Both the position numbers and the translations under genes were made by a program. A model generated the notes under the pieces. The model made no database searches and was not told where the DNA came from. It was given only the letters and a program-made list of their open reading frames with translations. This document shows, in pieces, positions 17,535 to 27,452 of a DNA stretch of 64,000 nt. The stretch covers positions 1,488,001 through 1,552,000 of the forward strand of contig OY730228.1 of NCBI GenBank assembly GCA_963422565.1, read 5' to 3'. This stretch comes from G963422565 sp963422565 (lineage in GTDB: Bacteria; Pseudomonadota; Alphaproteobacteria; MPNO01). Numbering within the stretch: position 1 is the first letter of the stretch; each line of letters starts with the position of its first letter.

Positions 17535-18335
17535 TCACTTCTCGGTGAAGACGCCGAGGCCAACCGTCCGTTCGACCAGCAGGAAGAAGCCGAGGGTCAG
17601 AAAGATCATGATCGAGGACACGGCGGCCGGGGTCGGGTCGGGAACATATTCGATATGCGACATGAGCTCGACCGGCAGGGTCCGCGTCTCGCGCGCGGCG
17701 AGAAAGGCCGAGATGGTGACGTCGTTGAACGAGAAGGTGAAGGCGATGATGGCGCCGGCGACGATGCCGGGGACGATCAGCGGCAGCGTGACCGTCCGGA
17801 ACGTCGTCCAGGGCGTCGCGCCCAGGCTCTGCGCGGCCTCCTCCAGGGAGACATCGCTGCCGGCCATGCTGCTCCAGATCGACCTGACCGTGAACGGGAC
17901 GGTCACCACCGTATGGCCGATGATCAGATTGAGCAGAGGCGCGCCCTGGAAGTCGATCATGATCGCAAAGCTGAACAGCGCGAAACCAACGACGACCCCG
18001 GGGATGATCAACGGGCTCAGCACGACATACTCGAAGGCGGCGCGGCCCCGGAAACGGTGCCGCGCGAGCACCCGCGCCGCGGCGATCCCGAGCGCGACCG
18101 CGGCCGCCGTCGAGGCCGCGGCGATGATCAGGCTGTTGGCGAGCGTGGTCCAGAACCAGTCCATCTCGAGCCCTTTCTCGTACCATTGCAGGGACAGGCC
18201 CGGCGGCGGGAAAACGAGATAGGAGGACGAGGTCAGGGACGCCACCGCGGTCACCGCGATCGGAACCAGCAGGAAGACGAGCCAGGCGACGGCGGCGGCG
18301 GCGACCAGCCAGCGGCCGGGGCGCAGCTCAGCCAT
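17535..18335 (-). CDS. ABC importer permease, PotC-like
   Basis: An inner-membrane permease of the spermidine/putrescine-type importer class, with 266 residues and about six membrane segments. The EAA loop, which docks on the ATPase, is recognisable as SLEEAAQSLGATPWTTFRTV. It overlaps the preceding permease gene by 8 bases and is followed by the atypical deaminase. The pair of permeases, one ATPase and one receptor complete an importer. Polyamine-type ABC systems carry many substrates (amino compounds, opines, sugar phosphates, Fe), so the solute is open. Confidence 0.88.
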   Translation of the reverse strand: MAELRPGRWLVAAAAVAWLVFLLVPIAVTAVASLTSSSYLVFPPPGLSLQWYEKGLEMDWFWTTLANSLIIAAASTAAAVALGIAAARVLARHRFRGRAAFEYVVLSPLIIPGVVVGFALFSFAIMIDFQGAPLLNLIIGHTVVTVPFTVRSIWSSMAGSDVSLEEAAQSLGATPWTTFRTVTLPLIVPGIVAGAIIAFTFSFNDVTISAFLAARETRTLPVELMSHIEYVPDPTPAAVSSIMIFLTLGFFLLVERTVGLGVFTEK

Positions 18336-19163
18336 AGCTGCGCAGCCCCCGGCCCGACAGCCCCCGGTGGAGGGTCACGAACAGCGCGCCGAGGCAGAGC
18401 AGCACGACGCCGATCGTCGCGGCCTTGGTCCAGTCGTAGAGCGCGAAGGCGTACTGATAGAGCAGGGTGGTCAGGATCGGGGTGCGGCCACCGCCAAGCA
18501 GGAACGGCGTCGCGAAGGCCGTCATCGCCAGGCTAAACACGAGGAGCGTGCCGGTGAGCAGCCCGGGAAGAGTCATCGGCACCACCACCCGCCAGAAGAC
18601 CGCGGTCGGGGCGGCACCGAGGCTCTGGGCGGCATCCCTGAGATCGGGGTCGATGCGCTGGATGACGGCGAGCAGCGACAGGATCATGTAGGGCAGCAAC
18701 AGATGGGTCTCGCCGATGACGATGCCGATCTCGTTCTGGACCAGGGCCAGCGGCTCGTCGGTCAGCCCGGACCAGACGAGCGCCCGGTTGACGAGGCCGG
18801 TGCGCCCGAGAACGACCGTCCAGCCGAAGGCGCGAACGACCGCCGAGATCAGGAACGGAAAGATCACCAGCGCCAGCAGGACCGGTCGCCAGCGCGGCCC
18901 GGTCCGGGAGATGAACAGGGCGACCGGATAACCGCCCAGGATACAGATCAGGGTCACGAGGACGCTGATCCGGACGGTGCGTTCGAGCGCCTGGCGGCCG
19001 ATCTTGCTTTCGAACAGCGCTGCGAAGTTGACGAGGTCCGGCCAGGCGCCGCCGTCCGCCGGGGCGACGCTCTGCACGAGCAGATTGGCCGAAGGTACCA
19101 GAACGGCGACCAGCAGGGCGAGCAGCACCGGCACCGCCAGCCCGTAGGGAAAGCGGTTCGGCA

Positions 19164-19164
<1 letters not shown>
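18328..19164 (-). CDS. ABC importer permease, PotB-like
   Basis: The first permease of the polyamine-type importer, about 278 residues with six predicted membrane helices. It begins with a hydrophobic N-terminal helix after MPNRFPYG. The EAA motif appears as LRDAAQSLGAAPTAVFWRVV. The ATG at 19164 shares one base with the stop of the ATPase gene (TGATG), so translation is likely coupled. A TTG three bases upstream is an alternative start. It works with the PotC-like permease, the ATPase and the receptor encoded upstream. Confidence 0.88.
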
Positions 19165-20240
<1,076 letters not shown>

Positions 20241-20249
20241 CGGCGCGAT

Positions 20250-21269
20250 CTACTTGGCGACGATCTCTTCCTGGAACCGGGTCAGCCAGCCGGCCCGCCT
20301 GGCGGCGACCGTCGTCGCGTCGTAGAAGTGCAGCTTGGCGACCTGATCCTCGGTGACCATGTTGTATTTGGTGCCGGTCGGCACTTTGACGGTCTTGTTG
20401 ACCGGGGAGTCACCGCCGCCCTCGGCGATGCGCCGCTGGTTGGCGGCCGAAAGGTAGAAGTCCAGAAACCGCTCGGCGAGCGCCTTGTTGGGGCTTCCCG
20501 CGACCACGCAGGCGAGGTTGAGGACGCCGATGCCGCCGTCCCCGGGCCAGGCGAAGCTCAGCGGAACCTCGGGGTCCTTCTTCACGAAGATGTTCAGCAT
20601 CGGCGAGATCGACGCGTTCCCCTGGTTGATGGCGTCGAGGATCTCGAAGATCCGGAAGATCTGGACCCTTTCCTTGATCGCGGCGAGTTTGGCGAACCCG
20701 GAATCGATCGCCTCGAGGCTACCGCCGTGGAGTTCGGCAATGCGGATCAGGACCAGGGGCGAATAGGACTGGGACAGGTCGGGATAGCCCGGACGCCCCT
20801 CGATGTCCGTCCGGAACAGGTCGTTCCACGATGTCGGCGGGTTCGCGAAATGCTCCTTGTTGTAGGCGAGCCCGGCGCCGATCACGGTGATCGCCGGGCA
20901 CAGCCCGCCGCCCAGCGGGTCCTTGGCGAAGTCGTAGAGCTCGGCCATCGCCCCGATATTGGCGGGATCGACCGGGGCAAGCAGGTTCTTCTCCCGGGCG
21001 ATCGCCATCTGGTAGTCGGTGAGGAAGATCAGGTCGATCCCCCGCCCCTTGGTCGCGATCAGCTTGGACAGGCGCTGGCTCGACCGGCCGCCGTCGATGG
21101 CCACCTCGTGGCCGGTCTGCCGCTCGAACGGCTCAGCAGCATGCTTCTTCCACATCGCGCCGTAGCCGCCGCCCCATATCGAGATGGTCAGGGTGTCGGC
21201 CCCCGCGGGCTGGATCGACAGCGCGCCGGCGAGCGCGGCGGCGACGGTCAGCGACAGGACGGTCTTCAT
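20250..21269 (-). CDS. Periplasmic solute-binding protein of polyamine-type ABC importer
   Basis: The receptor of the importer, 339 residues. A Sec signal peptide (MKTVLSLTVAAALAGALSI, cleavage near AGA/DT) is followed by the PotD-type start TLTISIWGGGYG. Later blocks include GIDLIFLTDY and NLAC, typical of family-1 extracellular solute-binding proteins of the spermidine/Fe3+ group. The ATG at 21269 begins the signal peptide; the open frame upstream runs into a decayed TRAP-receptor gene and is not part of it. It heads the operon. Confidence 0.88.
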   Translation of the reverse strand: MKTVLSLTVAAALAGALSIQPAGADTLTISIWGGGYGAMWKKHAAEPFERQTGHEVAIDGGRSSQRLSKLIATKGRGIDLIFLTDYQMAIAREKNLLAPVDPANIGAMAELYDFAKDPLGGGLCPAITVIGAGLAYNKEHFANPPTSWNDLFRTDIEGRPGYPDLSQSYSPLVLIRIAELHGGSLEAIDSGFAKLAAIKERVQIFRIFEILDAINQGNASISPMLNIFVKKDPEVPLSFAWPGDGGIGVLNLACVVAGSPNKALAERFLDFYLSAANQRRIAEGGGDSPVNKTVKVPTGTKYNMVTEDQVAKLHFYDATTVAARRAGWLTRFQEEIVAK

Positions 21270-21334
21270 GGATCGGTCTCCTTGTGGTTTGCGCGGTCTC
21301 GTCGGGACGGACGGCACCCGACGAATATAGTGGC

Positions 21335-21730
21335 GCAGGGGCCCGGAACATAATCGCGCGGCCCCGCCCAGGGCAGACGCAAGCGCCGCCTCGCCGTCGA
21401 TCCCGAGCCCGTTCGTCCGGGCGGTCCAATCGTCGAGCATCCTGGCAGAGATCTCCTTGATCGCGGCGTTCGGGCTCGCATCCGCCCGGAGATAGGGCTT
21501 GCCCGACGTCTCGTAGATGGCGCGCCTTCCGGTCGAGCGCGTCCCGGGTCCGCGCCCGGCGCGCCCGATAGCGCGGCGATCTTGGCCCTGGCGGCGCTGG
21601 AGAGCCTGTCCCACGTCTTCTCGTCGACGAAGACCGAGAAGGTCGGGTCGAACGCGAACCCGTCGACATGGGTGACGGACCTGGCGAATTGCCGGACCCC
21701 GAACTCGGTCACGGCCGCGCCCGGTTTCTT
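21335..21730 (-). pseudogene. Decayed TRAP substrate-binding protein (DctP-like), C-terminal remnant
   Basis: Three reading frames on the minus strand together spell the end of a DctP-type receptor. FGVRQFARSVTHVDGFAFDP and FSVFVDEKTWDRLSSAARAK lie in one frame (about 21712-21560). A short RDALDRKAR piece follows in a second frame. Then GKPYLRADASPNAAIKEIS and DDWTARTNGLGIDGEAALAS lie in the third. At least two frameshifts and loss of the N-terminal two thirds make it non-functional. No dctQ or dctM remains beside it. It sits between the importer operon and tRNA-Ala, whose promoter overlaps its broken upstream end. Confidence 0.72.
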
Positions 21731-21757
21731 GACATCTTCCGCGCGCGCGCCACATTA
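21729..21757 (+). promoter_or_regulatory. Predicted sigma-70 promoter of tRNA-Ala(CGC)
   Basis: A perfect TTGACA -35 box (21729-21734) is followed after a 17-base spacer by ACATTA (21752-21757), a weak -10 box. The tRNA 5' end is 17 bases further on, a suitable distance for a short leader. Confidence 0.55.
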
Positions 21758-21774
21758 GCGGCGCTTGCGGTTGC

Positions 21775-21850
21775 GGGGCCGTAGCTCAGTTGGGAGAGCG
21801 CGACGTTCGCAATGTCGAGGTCAGGGGTTCGACTCCCCTCGGCTCCACCA
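21775..21850 (+). tRNA. tRNA-Ala (anticodon CGC)
   Basis: The 76-base cloverleaf is complete. Acceptor GGGGCCG pairs with CGGCTCC and keeps the G3:U70 wobble that identifies alanine tRNAs. The D arm is GCTC/GAGC, the anticodon stem CGACG/TGTCG has loop TTCGCAA (anticodon CGC), and the T arm is AGGGG/CCCCT. CCA is encoded. It reads the GCG codon, which should be frequent in DNA this GC-rich. Confidence 0.95.
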
Positions 21851-21939
21851 ACCGGCCCGGCGCGATGCCCGCCCCCAGCGGGGAGCGCCACCATGTCCGT
21901 AACCTGGCCGCCGCCCGCGGCCTTCCGCCGAGGTCGACC

Positions 21940-22953
21940 CTACAGACCCGAGAGGAACGCCTCGAGATCGGCGTTGAAGCGGGCCGCATCCTCGATGAAG
22001 GGCGCGTGCCCGATGCCGTGATAGACGATGCGGTGCGACCGGCCGCCGCCGGCATCGACGAGCCCCTTCATGATCTCGGTCGCGCGCGGCAGGACGTGCC
22101 GATCCCTGCTTCCATGGATGAACAGCACCGGGACCCCGATCGTGCCGAGGGTCGGGGAATGGTCGAGCGGCCCGCCCTTGACGAAGCGGTCGATCACCAT
22201 GGCGCGCCGGACGTAAGGCGGCGTCTGCATGTTGTAGGCGAGGGCCTCGGCCGCGGCGGCAGCGGATAGCGGGCCGCCCGGCACCATATCGAGGAAGCGC
22301 CTGGTGCCGGCGAGCTGGCGGGCATAGTCGCCGCAGGTCCCGGCGGCGCCGCAGCCGTCGAGGTCGGCCTCCGGCGGGCCGGCTGGGATGCCCACCATAG
22401 CGGCGGTGTTCTCGATCACTCCGGGCCCCAGCACCATCTCGGGGCCGCCGGCATCGGGCGGGCGGAGATCGAGGTTGTAGCCGGTGGCGACGAACACCAG
22501 AGCGGCGAGCTTTTCCTGGCCGTGCGTCTTCACATAGTCGAGCAGCAGCAGCCCAGCATAGGACCAGCCGACCAGCACGACCCCGTCGAGCCCCTTGGCG
22601 GCGATCACGGCGGCGATGTCGTCGGCCCAGAGCCTGCTCGCGACGTAGCGGTCGGGCTCGTCTGGCTTGGACGAATAGCCGTGCCCCCTGAGATCGAAGG
22701 CGACCAGCCGGTAGCTGTCTCCGAGGTCGCTGAGCATCTGCCGACGCCAGGCGGCGGCGCTCTGCGAAAAGCCGTGCACGAACAGAACCGGCCGCCCAGT
22801 CGTCTCGCCGCTCTCGACCGCGGCGAGCGCGAGCCCGTCCGGAGACATGACCGTGAACGGCACCACCCCCCGCAGCCGCTCGGCCCCGGCCGGCGCCGCC
22901 AGCACCGCCGCAGCGAGACCCGTGGCGAATAGCATCCCCATAATCTGCTTCAT
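21940..22953 (-). CDS. Exported alpha/beta hydrolase
   Basis: A 337-residue alpha/beta-hydrolase with a Sec signal peptide (MKQIMGMLFATGLAAAVLAA, cleavage near AGA/ER), so it is likely periplasmic. The oxyanion region is FVHGFSQS, the nucleophile Ser lies in GWSYAG, the acid Asp in HGSRDRHV and the catalytic His in GIGHAPF. DLRGHGYSSKP is the usual strand-4 motif. It resembles haloperoxidase-like esterases and hydrolases; the substrate is unknown. It lies alone between two inverted tRNA-Ala genes, on the minus strand. Confidence 0.85.
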   Translation of the reverse strand: MKQIMGMLFATGLAAAVLAAPAGAERLRGVVPFTVMSPDGLALAAVESGETTGRPVLFVHGFSQSAAAWRRQMLSDLGDSYRLVAFDLRGHGYSSKPDEPDRYVASRLWADDIAAVIAAKGLDGVVLVGWSYAGLLLLDYVKTHGQEKLAALVFVATGYNLDLRPPDAGGPEMVLGPGVIENTAAMVGIPAGPPEADLDGCGAAGTCGDYARQLAGTRRFLDMVPGGPLSAAAAAEALAYNMQTPPYVRRAMVIDRFVKGGPLDHSPTLGTIGVPVLFIHGSRDRHVLPRATEIMKGLVDAGGGRSHRIVYHGIGHAPFIEDAARFNADLEAFLSGL

Positions 22954-23311
22954 CGCGAAGCCACCACGTCTCCACTGCCGAAGAACGAAGAGTAGGAGGA
23001 TATTCCGAGGGTCGTAAACGGAATGTCTCGGTTCGGGGTACCGGTGTCGACGCTCGCGGCTCATGATGACGCCCGTTATGCGAAAACCTATGAGCCGGAC
23101 GCTTGTTCGAGTTCGGGAGGAAATACGAAACCAAGAAGCGGCCGAAGCAAGATCACGAAGCGCGCGGTTGCCAGCCGTGAGCCGCCGAGCCGGTTCTGCG
23201 AGCGGCAAAATTCGGATGCCAGGGCCGACGGAGCGAGTGCGGGAGGTCGAGCCGTTCCGGTTATCGACGGGATCGGGGCAGACACCGCAACGCCGTAGCT
23301 CGTGCGGGGCC
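22954..23311. other. 358-base gap without a recognisable gene
   Basis: The stretch between the exported hydrolase and tRNA-Ala(GGC) has open frames on both strands, but none shows family motifs. Composition is a little less GC-rich than its neighbours around 22980-23150. The promoter of the hydrolase should lie in the first 100 bases, but I cannot assign boxes with confidence. Confidence 0.45.
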
Positions 23312-23387
<76 letters not shown>

Positions 23388-23423
23388 GGCAGGTCCGTCG
23401 GCGCACCCGCGCACGAACCTAGT

Positions 23424-23451
23424 AGTATCGAAACAGGCGCGGTCTCGACAA
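23424..23451 (-). promoter_or_regulatory. Possible promoter of tRNA-Ala(GGC)
   Basis: On the minus strand TTGTCG (23451-23446) is separated by 16 bases from GATACT (23429-23424), which lies about 37 bases upstream of the tRNA 5' end. The boxes match the sigma-70 consensus at about four of six positions each, so this is tentative. Confidence 0.35.
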
Positions 23452-23564
23452 GCGCAAATCGTCGCGCCCTGTTGCCGGCGCGCGCGGCCGTGCTAGATCA
23501 TCCGCTGTCCCGCCCGCCCGGAGCGCCCGCCCATGTCCGCAACCGCTCCTCGCCCGGGCCCACG

Positions 23565-24911
23565 ATGACGGTGCTCGTCTCCCGCTTCACCGAGAGCTTC
23601 GGCGGGGCCGTGCGGGCGCCGGGCGACAAGTCGATCTCCCACCGGGCGTTGATCCTGGCCGCCCTGGCGGTCGGCCGCTCGACGGTGACCGGGCTGCTGG
23701 AGAGCGACGATGTGCGCGCGACCGCCGCCGCGCTGCGGGCGCTCGGCGCGGAGATCGCGCGCGGCGGCGACGGGGCGTGGACCGTCGACGGGGTCGGCGT
23801 CGGCGGCCTCGCCGAGCCCGAGACCGTGCTCGATCTCGGCAATTCCGGCACCTCGGCCCGGCTGCTGCTGGGCGCGATCGCGAGCCACCGCATGACCTGC
23901 TTCATGACCGGCGATCCGTCGCTGCGCGCCCGGCCGATGGGACGGGTGACCGCGCCGCTGCGCCAGATGGGCGCGGAGTTCGTCGCCCGCGCGGGCGGGC
24001 TGCTGCCGCTCGCGGTCACCGGCCCCGAAGAGGCGCTGCCGATCGAGTATGTGCTGCCCGTCGCCTCGGCCCAGGTCAAGTCGGCGGTCCTGCTCGCCGG
24101 GCTCAACGCGCCTGGCCGGACTCGCGTCGTCGAGCCCCGCCCGAGCCGCGACCATACCGAGCTGATGCTCCGCCATTTCGGGGTCGCGGTCGAGATCGAG
24201 GAGCGCGGCGCGAGCGGCCGGGCCGTCGCGGTCGAGGGGTATCCCGAGATCGCGGCGCGATCGGTCCGGGTGCCGGGCGACATATCCTCGGCGGCCTTTC
24301 CCGGCGTCGCCGCCCTGCTGGTGCCAGGCGCGCGGGTCGCCCTGCCGGGGGTGGGCCTCAACCCGACCCGGGCCGGGCTGCTCGACTGCTTAGCCGAGAT
24401 GGGCGCTCGTGTCGACATCGGGAACCGCCGCAGCGACGCCGGCGAACCGGTCGGCGATCTCGTGTTCCACGGCGCCGAGCCGGGCGCGCTCGCCGGGATC
24501 GAGGTGCCGGCGGACCGCGCCCCCCGGATGATCGACGAGTACCCGATCCTGGCGATGGCGGCGGCGGCGGCGCGCGGGACGACGCGGATGCACGGGCTCG
24601 CCGAGCTCCGGGTCAAGGAGAGCGACCGGCTCGCCGCGCTCGCCTCGGGGCTCGCCTCGGCCGGGGTCGCGGCCGGGATCGAGGGCGATACGCTGATTGT
24701 CGCCGGCCGGGCCGGGCCGGTGCCGGGAGGGGCGCGCATCGATTGCCGGCGCGACCACCGGATCGCCATGGCCTTCCTGGTGCTGGGCCTCGCCGCGCGG
24801 GCGCCGATCGCGGTGACCGGGGCCGAGACCGTCGCCACCAGTTTTCCCGGCTTCGCCGAGACGATGACCCGGCTCGGCGCGCGCATCGCCGAAACCGCCG
24901 AGGATGGCTGA
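23565..24911 (+). CDS. aroA: 3-phosphoshikimate 1-carboxyvinyltransferase (EPSP synthase), class II-like
   Basis: This enzyme transfers the enolpyruvyl group of PEP to shikimate-3-phosphate, the sixth step of the shikimate pathway. The 448-residue protein has PGDKSISHRALILA, GDPSLRARPMGRV, ASAQVKSAVLLAGLN, SRDHTE, AEMGA, APRMIDEYPIL and RVKESDRLAAL. Several of these follow the class II (CP4-like) pattern rather than the enterobacterial class I. At the position where CP4 enzyme carries a glyphosate-insensitivity Ala, this protein has Gly95 (GNSGTSAR). The ATG at 23565 begins the family N-terminus; upstream extension is non-homologous. It overlaps cmk by 8 bases. Confidence 0.95.
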   Translation: MTVLVSRFTESFGGAVRAPGDKSISHRALILAALAVGRSTVTGLLESDDVRATAAALRALGAEIARGGDGAWTVDGVGVGGLAEPETVLDLGNSGTSARLLLGAIASHRMTCFMTGDPSLRARPMGRVTAPLRQMGAEFVARAGGLLPLAVTGPEEALPIEYVLPVASAQVKSAVLLAGLNAPGRTRVVEPRPSRDHTELMLRHFGVAVEIEERGASGRAVAVEGYPEIAARSVRVPGDISSAAFPGVAALLVPGARVALPGVGLNPTRAGLLDCLAEMGARVDIGNRRSDAGEPVGDLVFHGAEPGALAGIEVPADRAPRMIDEYPILAMAAAAARGTTRMHGLAELRVKESDRLAALASGLASAGVAAGIEGDTLIVAGRAGPVPGGARIDCRRDHRIAMAFLVLGLAARAPIAVTGAETVATSFPGFAETMTRLGARIAETAEDG

Positions 24912-25566
24912 CGCCCCCGTCGTGCTCGCCGTCGACGGGCCGGCGGCGAGCGGCAAGGGCACGATCGCGCGCCGGCTCGCCGGGCATTTCGGCTACGCGC
25001 ATCTCGACACCGGGCTGCTCTACAGGGCGGTGGCCCGACGGCTGATCGAGGCGGGCCGGGACCCTGCCGACGCCGCGGCTGCCGAGGCCGCGGCACGGAC
25101 GCTCGCCGCTCGCGATCTCGATGCGCCCAGGCTCCGCGACGAGCCCCTCGGCGCGGCGGCGAGCCTCGTCGCCGCCCATCCCGGTGTCCGCCGCGCGCTC
25201 CTCGACCGGCAGCGCGGCTTCGCCGCCGCACCCCCCGGCGGCGCCGCCGGGGCGGTACTCGACGGGCGCGACATCGGCACCGCGATCTGCCCCGCCGCCG
25301 ACCACAAGATCTATGTCGACGCCGATATCGAAATCCGCGCCGGGCGGCGCGTGCGCGAGTTGCGGGAACGGGGGCGGAAGCCTATATGTTCCGAGGTCCT
25401 GCGGGATATGGTGGCGCGCGACGCGCGGGACCGGGCGCGCGGCTGCGCGCCGTTGAGGCCGGCCGAGGACGCGCTGGTGCTCGATACCTCGGCGCTGGAT
25501 GCCGACGCCGCCTTCGCTGCGGCGCTGGCGTTCGTTGCTGGGCGGACCTTGCCGGGGATCCGGTAA
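24904..25566 (+). CDS. cmk: Cytidylate kinase
   Basis: A cytoplasmic nucleoside monophosphate kinase that phosphorylates CMP and dCMP. It has 220 residues, with the P-loop VDGPAASGKGT at about 10-20, the CMP-binding HLDTGLLYRAVA, and the GRDIGTAICP, DIEIRAGRR and LRDMVARDARD blocks. It overlaps the end of aroA by 8 bases (ATGGCTGA) and precedes rpsA, the standard alphaproteobacterial order. Length is normal. Confidence 0.95.
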   Translation: MADAPVVLAVDGPAASGKGTIARRLAGHFGYAHLDTGLLYRAVARRLIEAGRDPADAAAAEAAARTLAARDLDAPRLRDEPLGAAASLVAAHPGVRRALLDRQRGFAAAPPGGAAGAVLDGRDIGTAICPAADHKIYVDADIEIRAGRRVRELRERGRKPICSEVLRDMVARDARDRARGCAPLRPAEDALVLDTSALDADAAFAAALAFVAGRTLPGIR

Positions 25567-25572
25567 CCCGCG

Positions 25573-25607
25573 GGCGGCGCGGCCGTCGCCAGGCGGCTGG
25601 CGCCGCC
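25573..25607 (+). promoter_or_regulatory. GC-rich stem-loop in the rpsA leader
   Basis: An outer pairing GGCGGC (25573-25578) with GCCGCC (25602-25607) encloses an inner perfect hairpin, CGCCAG (25587-25592) with CTGGCG (25597-25602). It lies in the 92-base cmk-rpsA gap, ending about 50 bases before the S1 start. Structured leaders mediate S1 autoregulation in enterobacteria; the same role here is only inferred. Confidence 0.4.
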
Positions 25608-25658
25608 GACGCAGACCGGGCATCATGGACCGGGAACGGGTTGGAACAGGGAATGCAG

Positions 25659-27422
25659 ATGTCGAATGAGATAGCCGCGGATATGCTGACGGCAGGCGCT
25701 CCCGCCGAGAGCTTCGCGCATCTTCTCGAGCAGAGCTTCGCCGAGGGGAAGCCCACCGAGGGTTCGGTGGTCAAGGGCACGGTCATCAGCATCGAGAAGG
25801 ACAGCGCGCTGATCGATGTCGGGCTGAAGGCCGAAGGCCGTGTCGCACTCAAGGAGTTCGGCGGCCCCGGGCAGGAGCCCGAGATCCAGGTCGGAGACCG
25901 GGTCGACGTCTATCTCGAACGCATGGAGAACCGCCATGGCGAAGCCGTGCTGTCGCGCGACCGGGCGCGCCGCGAGGAGGCGTGGACGCTGCTCGAGAAG
26001 GCCTTCAAGGACGGCGAGCACGTCTCCGGCAACATCTTCGGCCGGGTAAAGGGCGGTTTCACCGTCGACCTGTCCGGCGCCGTCGCCTTCCTGCCCGGCA
26101 GCCAGGTCGATGTCCGGCCGATGCGCGACGTCTCGCCGCTGATGGGCACGCCCCAACCGTTCCAGATACTCAAGATGGATCGCCGCCGCGGCAATATCGT
26201 GGTCTCGCGCCGCGCCGTCCTCGAGGAGGCCCGCGCCGAGGCGCGCAACGAGCTGCTCGCCAACCTCCAGGAGCGGCAGATCCTCGACGGGATCGTCAAG
26301 AACATCACCGATTACGGCGCCTTCGTCGATCTCGGCGGCGTCGACGGGCTGCTCCATGTCACCGACATCGCCTGGCGGCGGATCAACCATCCGAGCGAGG
26401 CGCTCTCGATCGGCCAGACCGTTCGCGTCCAGGTGATCCGCTACAACCCCGAGACCCAGCGTATCTCGCTCGGCATGAAGCAGCTCGAGGCCGATCCGTG
26501 GGACGGCGTCGAGCACAAATACCCGGTCGCTACCAAGTTCACCGGCCGGGTCAGCAACATCACCGATTACGGCGCCTTCGTCGAGCTCGAGCCGGGCGTC
26601 GAGGGGCTGGTCCACATCTCCGAGATGAGTTGGACCAAGAAGAACGTCCACCCGGGCAAGATCGTCTCGACCAGCCAGGAAGTCGAGGTGATGGTGCTCG
26701 AGGTCGACCCCGACAAGCGCCGCGTCAGCCTCGGCCTCAAGCAGTGCGACGACAATCCCTGGGAGCGCTTCGCCGAGGAGTACCCCCCCGGCGCGACGAT
26801 CGAGGGCGAGATCCGCAACATCACCGAGTTCGGCCTGTTCGTCGGCCTCGACGGAGAGATCGACGGCATGGTCCATCTCTCCGACCTCGACTGGAAGCGG
26901 AGTGGCGAGGAAGCGGTCGCCGACTACGCCAAGGGGCAGACCGTCGGCGCCAAGGTGCTCGATGTCGACCCCGAGAAGGAGCGCATCTCGCTCGGGATCA
27001 AACAGCTCGAGAGCGACCCGACCGAGGCCGCTTTGGGCAAGGTCAAACGTGGCACCGTGGTCACTTGCACCATCACCCGGGTCTCCGAGAGCGGGCTCGA
27101 CGTCACCGCGGCCGGCGGGCTGCACGGGTTCATCCGCCGTGCCGAGCTGTCCCGCGACCGCATCGACCAGCGGCCCGACCGTTTCGCCCCGGGCGACCGG
27201 ATCGACGCCCGGATCGTCAATATCGACCGCCGCGACCGCCGGCTCACCTTGTCGGTCAAGGCCCATGAGGTCGCCGAGGAGAAGCAGGCGATGGCCGAGT
27301 ACGGCTCCTCCGACTCGGGGGCGAGTCTGGGCGACATCCTGGGCGCCGCGATCAGCCGCGCCAACCGCGAACGGGCCGAGGCGGAGCGGGAGGAGAACAG
27401 CGCGGAGGGCGGCGGCGCCTGA
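25659..27422 (+). CDS. rpsA: 30S ribosomal protein S1
   Basis: S1 binds mRNA on the small subunit and helps initiation on weak or structured leaders. The 587-residue protein contains six S1 OB-fold domains. Domains 3-5 are the clearest, each with the NITDYGAFVDL/NITEFGLFVGL and RISLGMKQLE signatures. Domain 6 is more divergent (about 455-530). The tail after it is acidic and Glu-rich. The start at MSNEIAADM is chosen because AGGGA lies 6 bases upstream; an in-frame ATG two codons earlier has poor spacing. Length is typical for alphaproteobacteria. Confidence 0.96.
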   Translation: MSNEIAADMLTAGAPAESFAHLLEQSFAEGKPTEGSVVKGTVISIEKDSALIDVGLKAEGRVALKEFGGPGQEPEIQVGDRVDVYLERMENRHGEAVLSRDRARREEAWTLLEKAFKDGEHVSGNIFGRVKGGFTVDLSGAVAFLPGSQVDVRPMRDVSPLMGTPQPFQILKMDRRRGNIVVSRRAVLEEARAEARNELLANLQERQILDGIVKNITDYGAFVDLGGVDGLLHVTDIAWRRINHPSEALSIGQTVRVQVIRYNPETQRISLGMKQLEADPWDGVEHKYPVATKFTGRVSNITDYGAFVELEPGVEGLVHISEMSWTKKNVHPGKIVSTSQEVEVMVLEVDPDKRRVSLGLKQCDDNPWERFAEEYPPGATIEGEIRNITEFGLFVGLDGEIDGMVHLSDLDWKRSGEEAVADYAKGQTVGAKVLDVDPEKERISLGIKQLESDPTEAALGKVKRGTVVTCTITRVSESGLDVTAAGGLHGFIRRAELSRDRIDQRPDRFAPGDRIDARIVNIDRRDRRLTLSVKAHEVAEEKQAMAEYGSSDSGASLGDILGAAISRANRERAEAEREENSAEGGGA

Positions 27423-27452
27423 TCCCGGACGGCGGCTCGGCGCGGCACCGCC

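Noticed and set aside
23291..23311. GCCGTAGCTCGT beside tRNA-Ala(GGC), resembling the 5' part of the other tRNA-Ala
   Set aside because: Only about ten consecutive bases match and no cloverleaf forms; chance is adequate.
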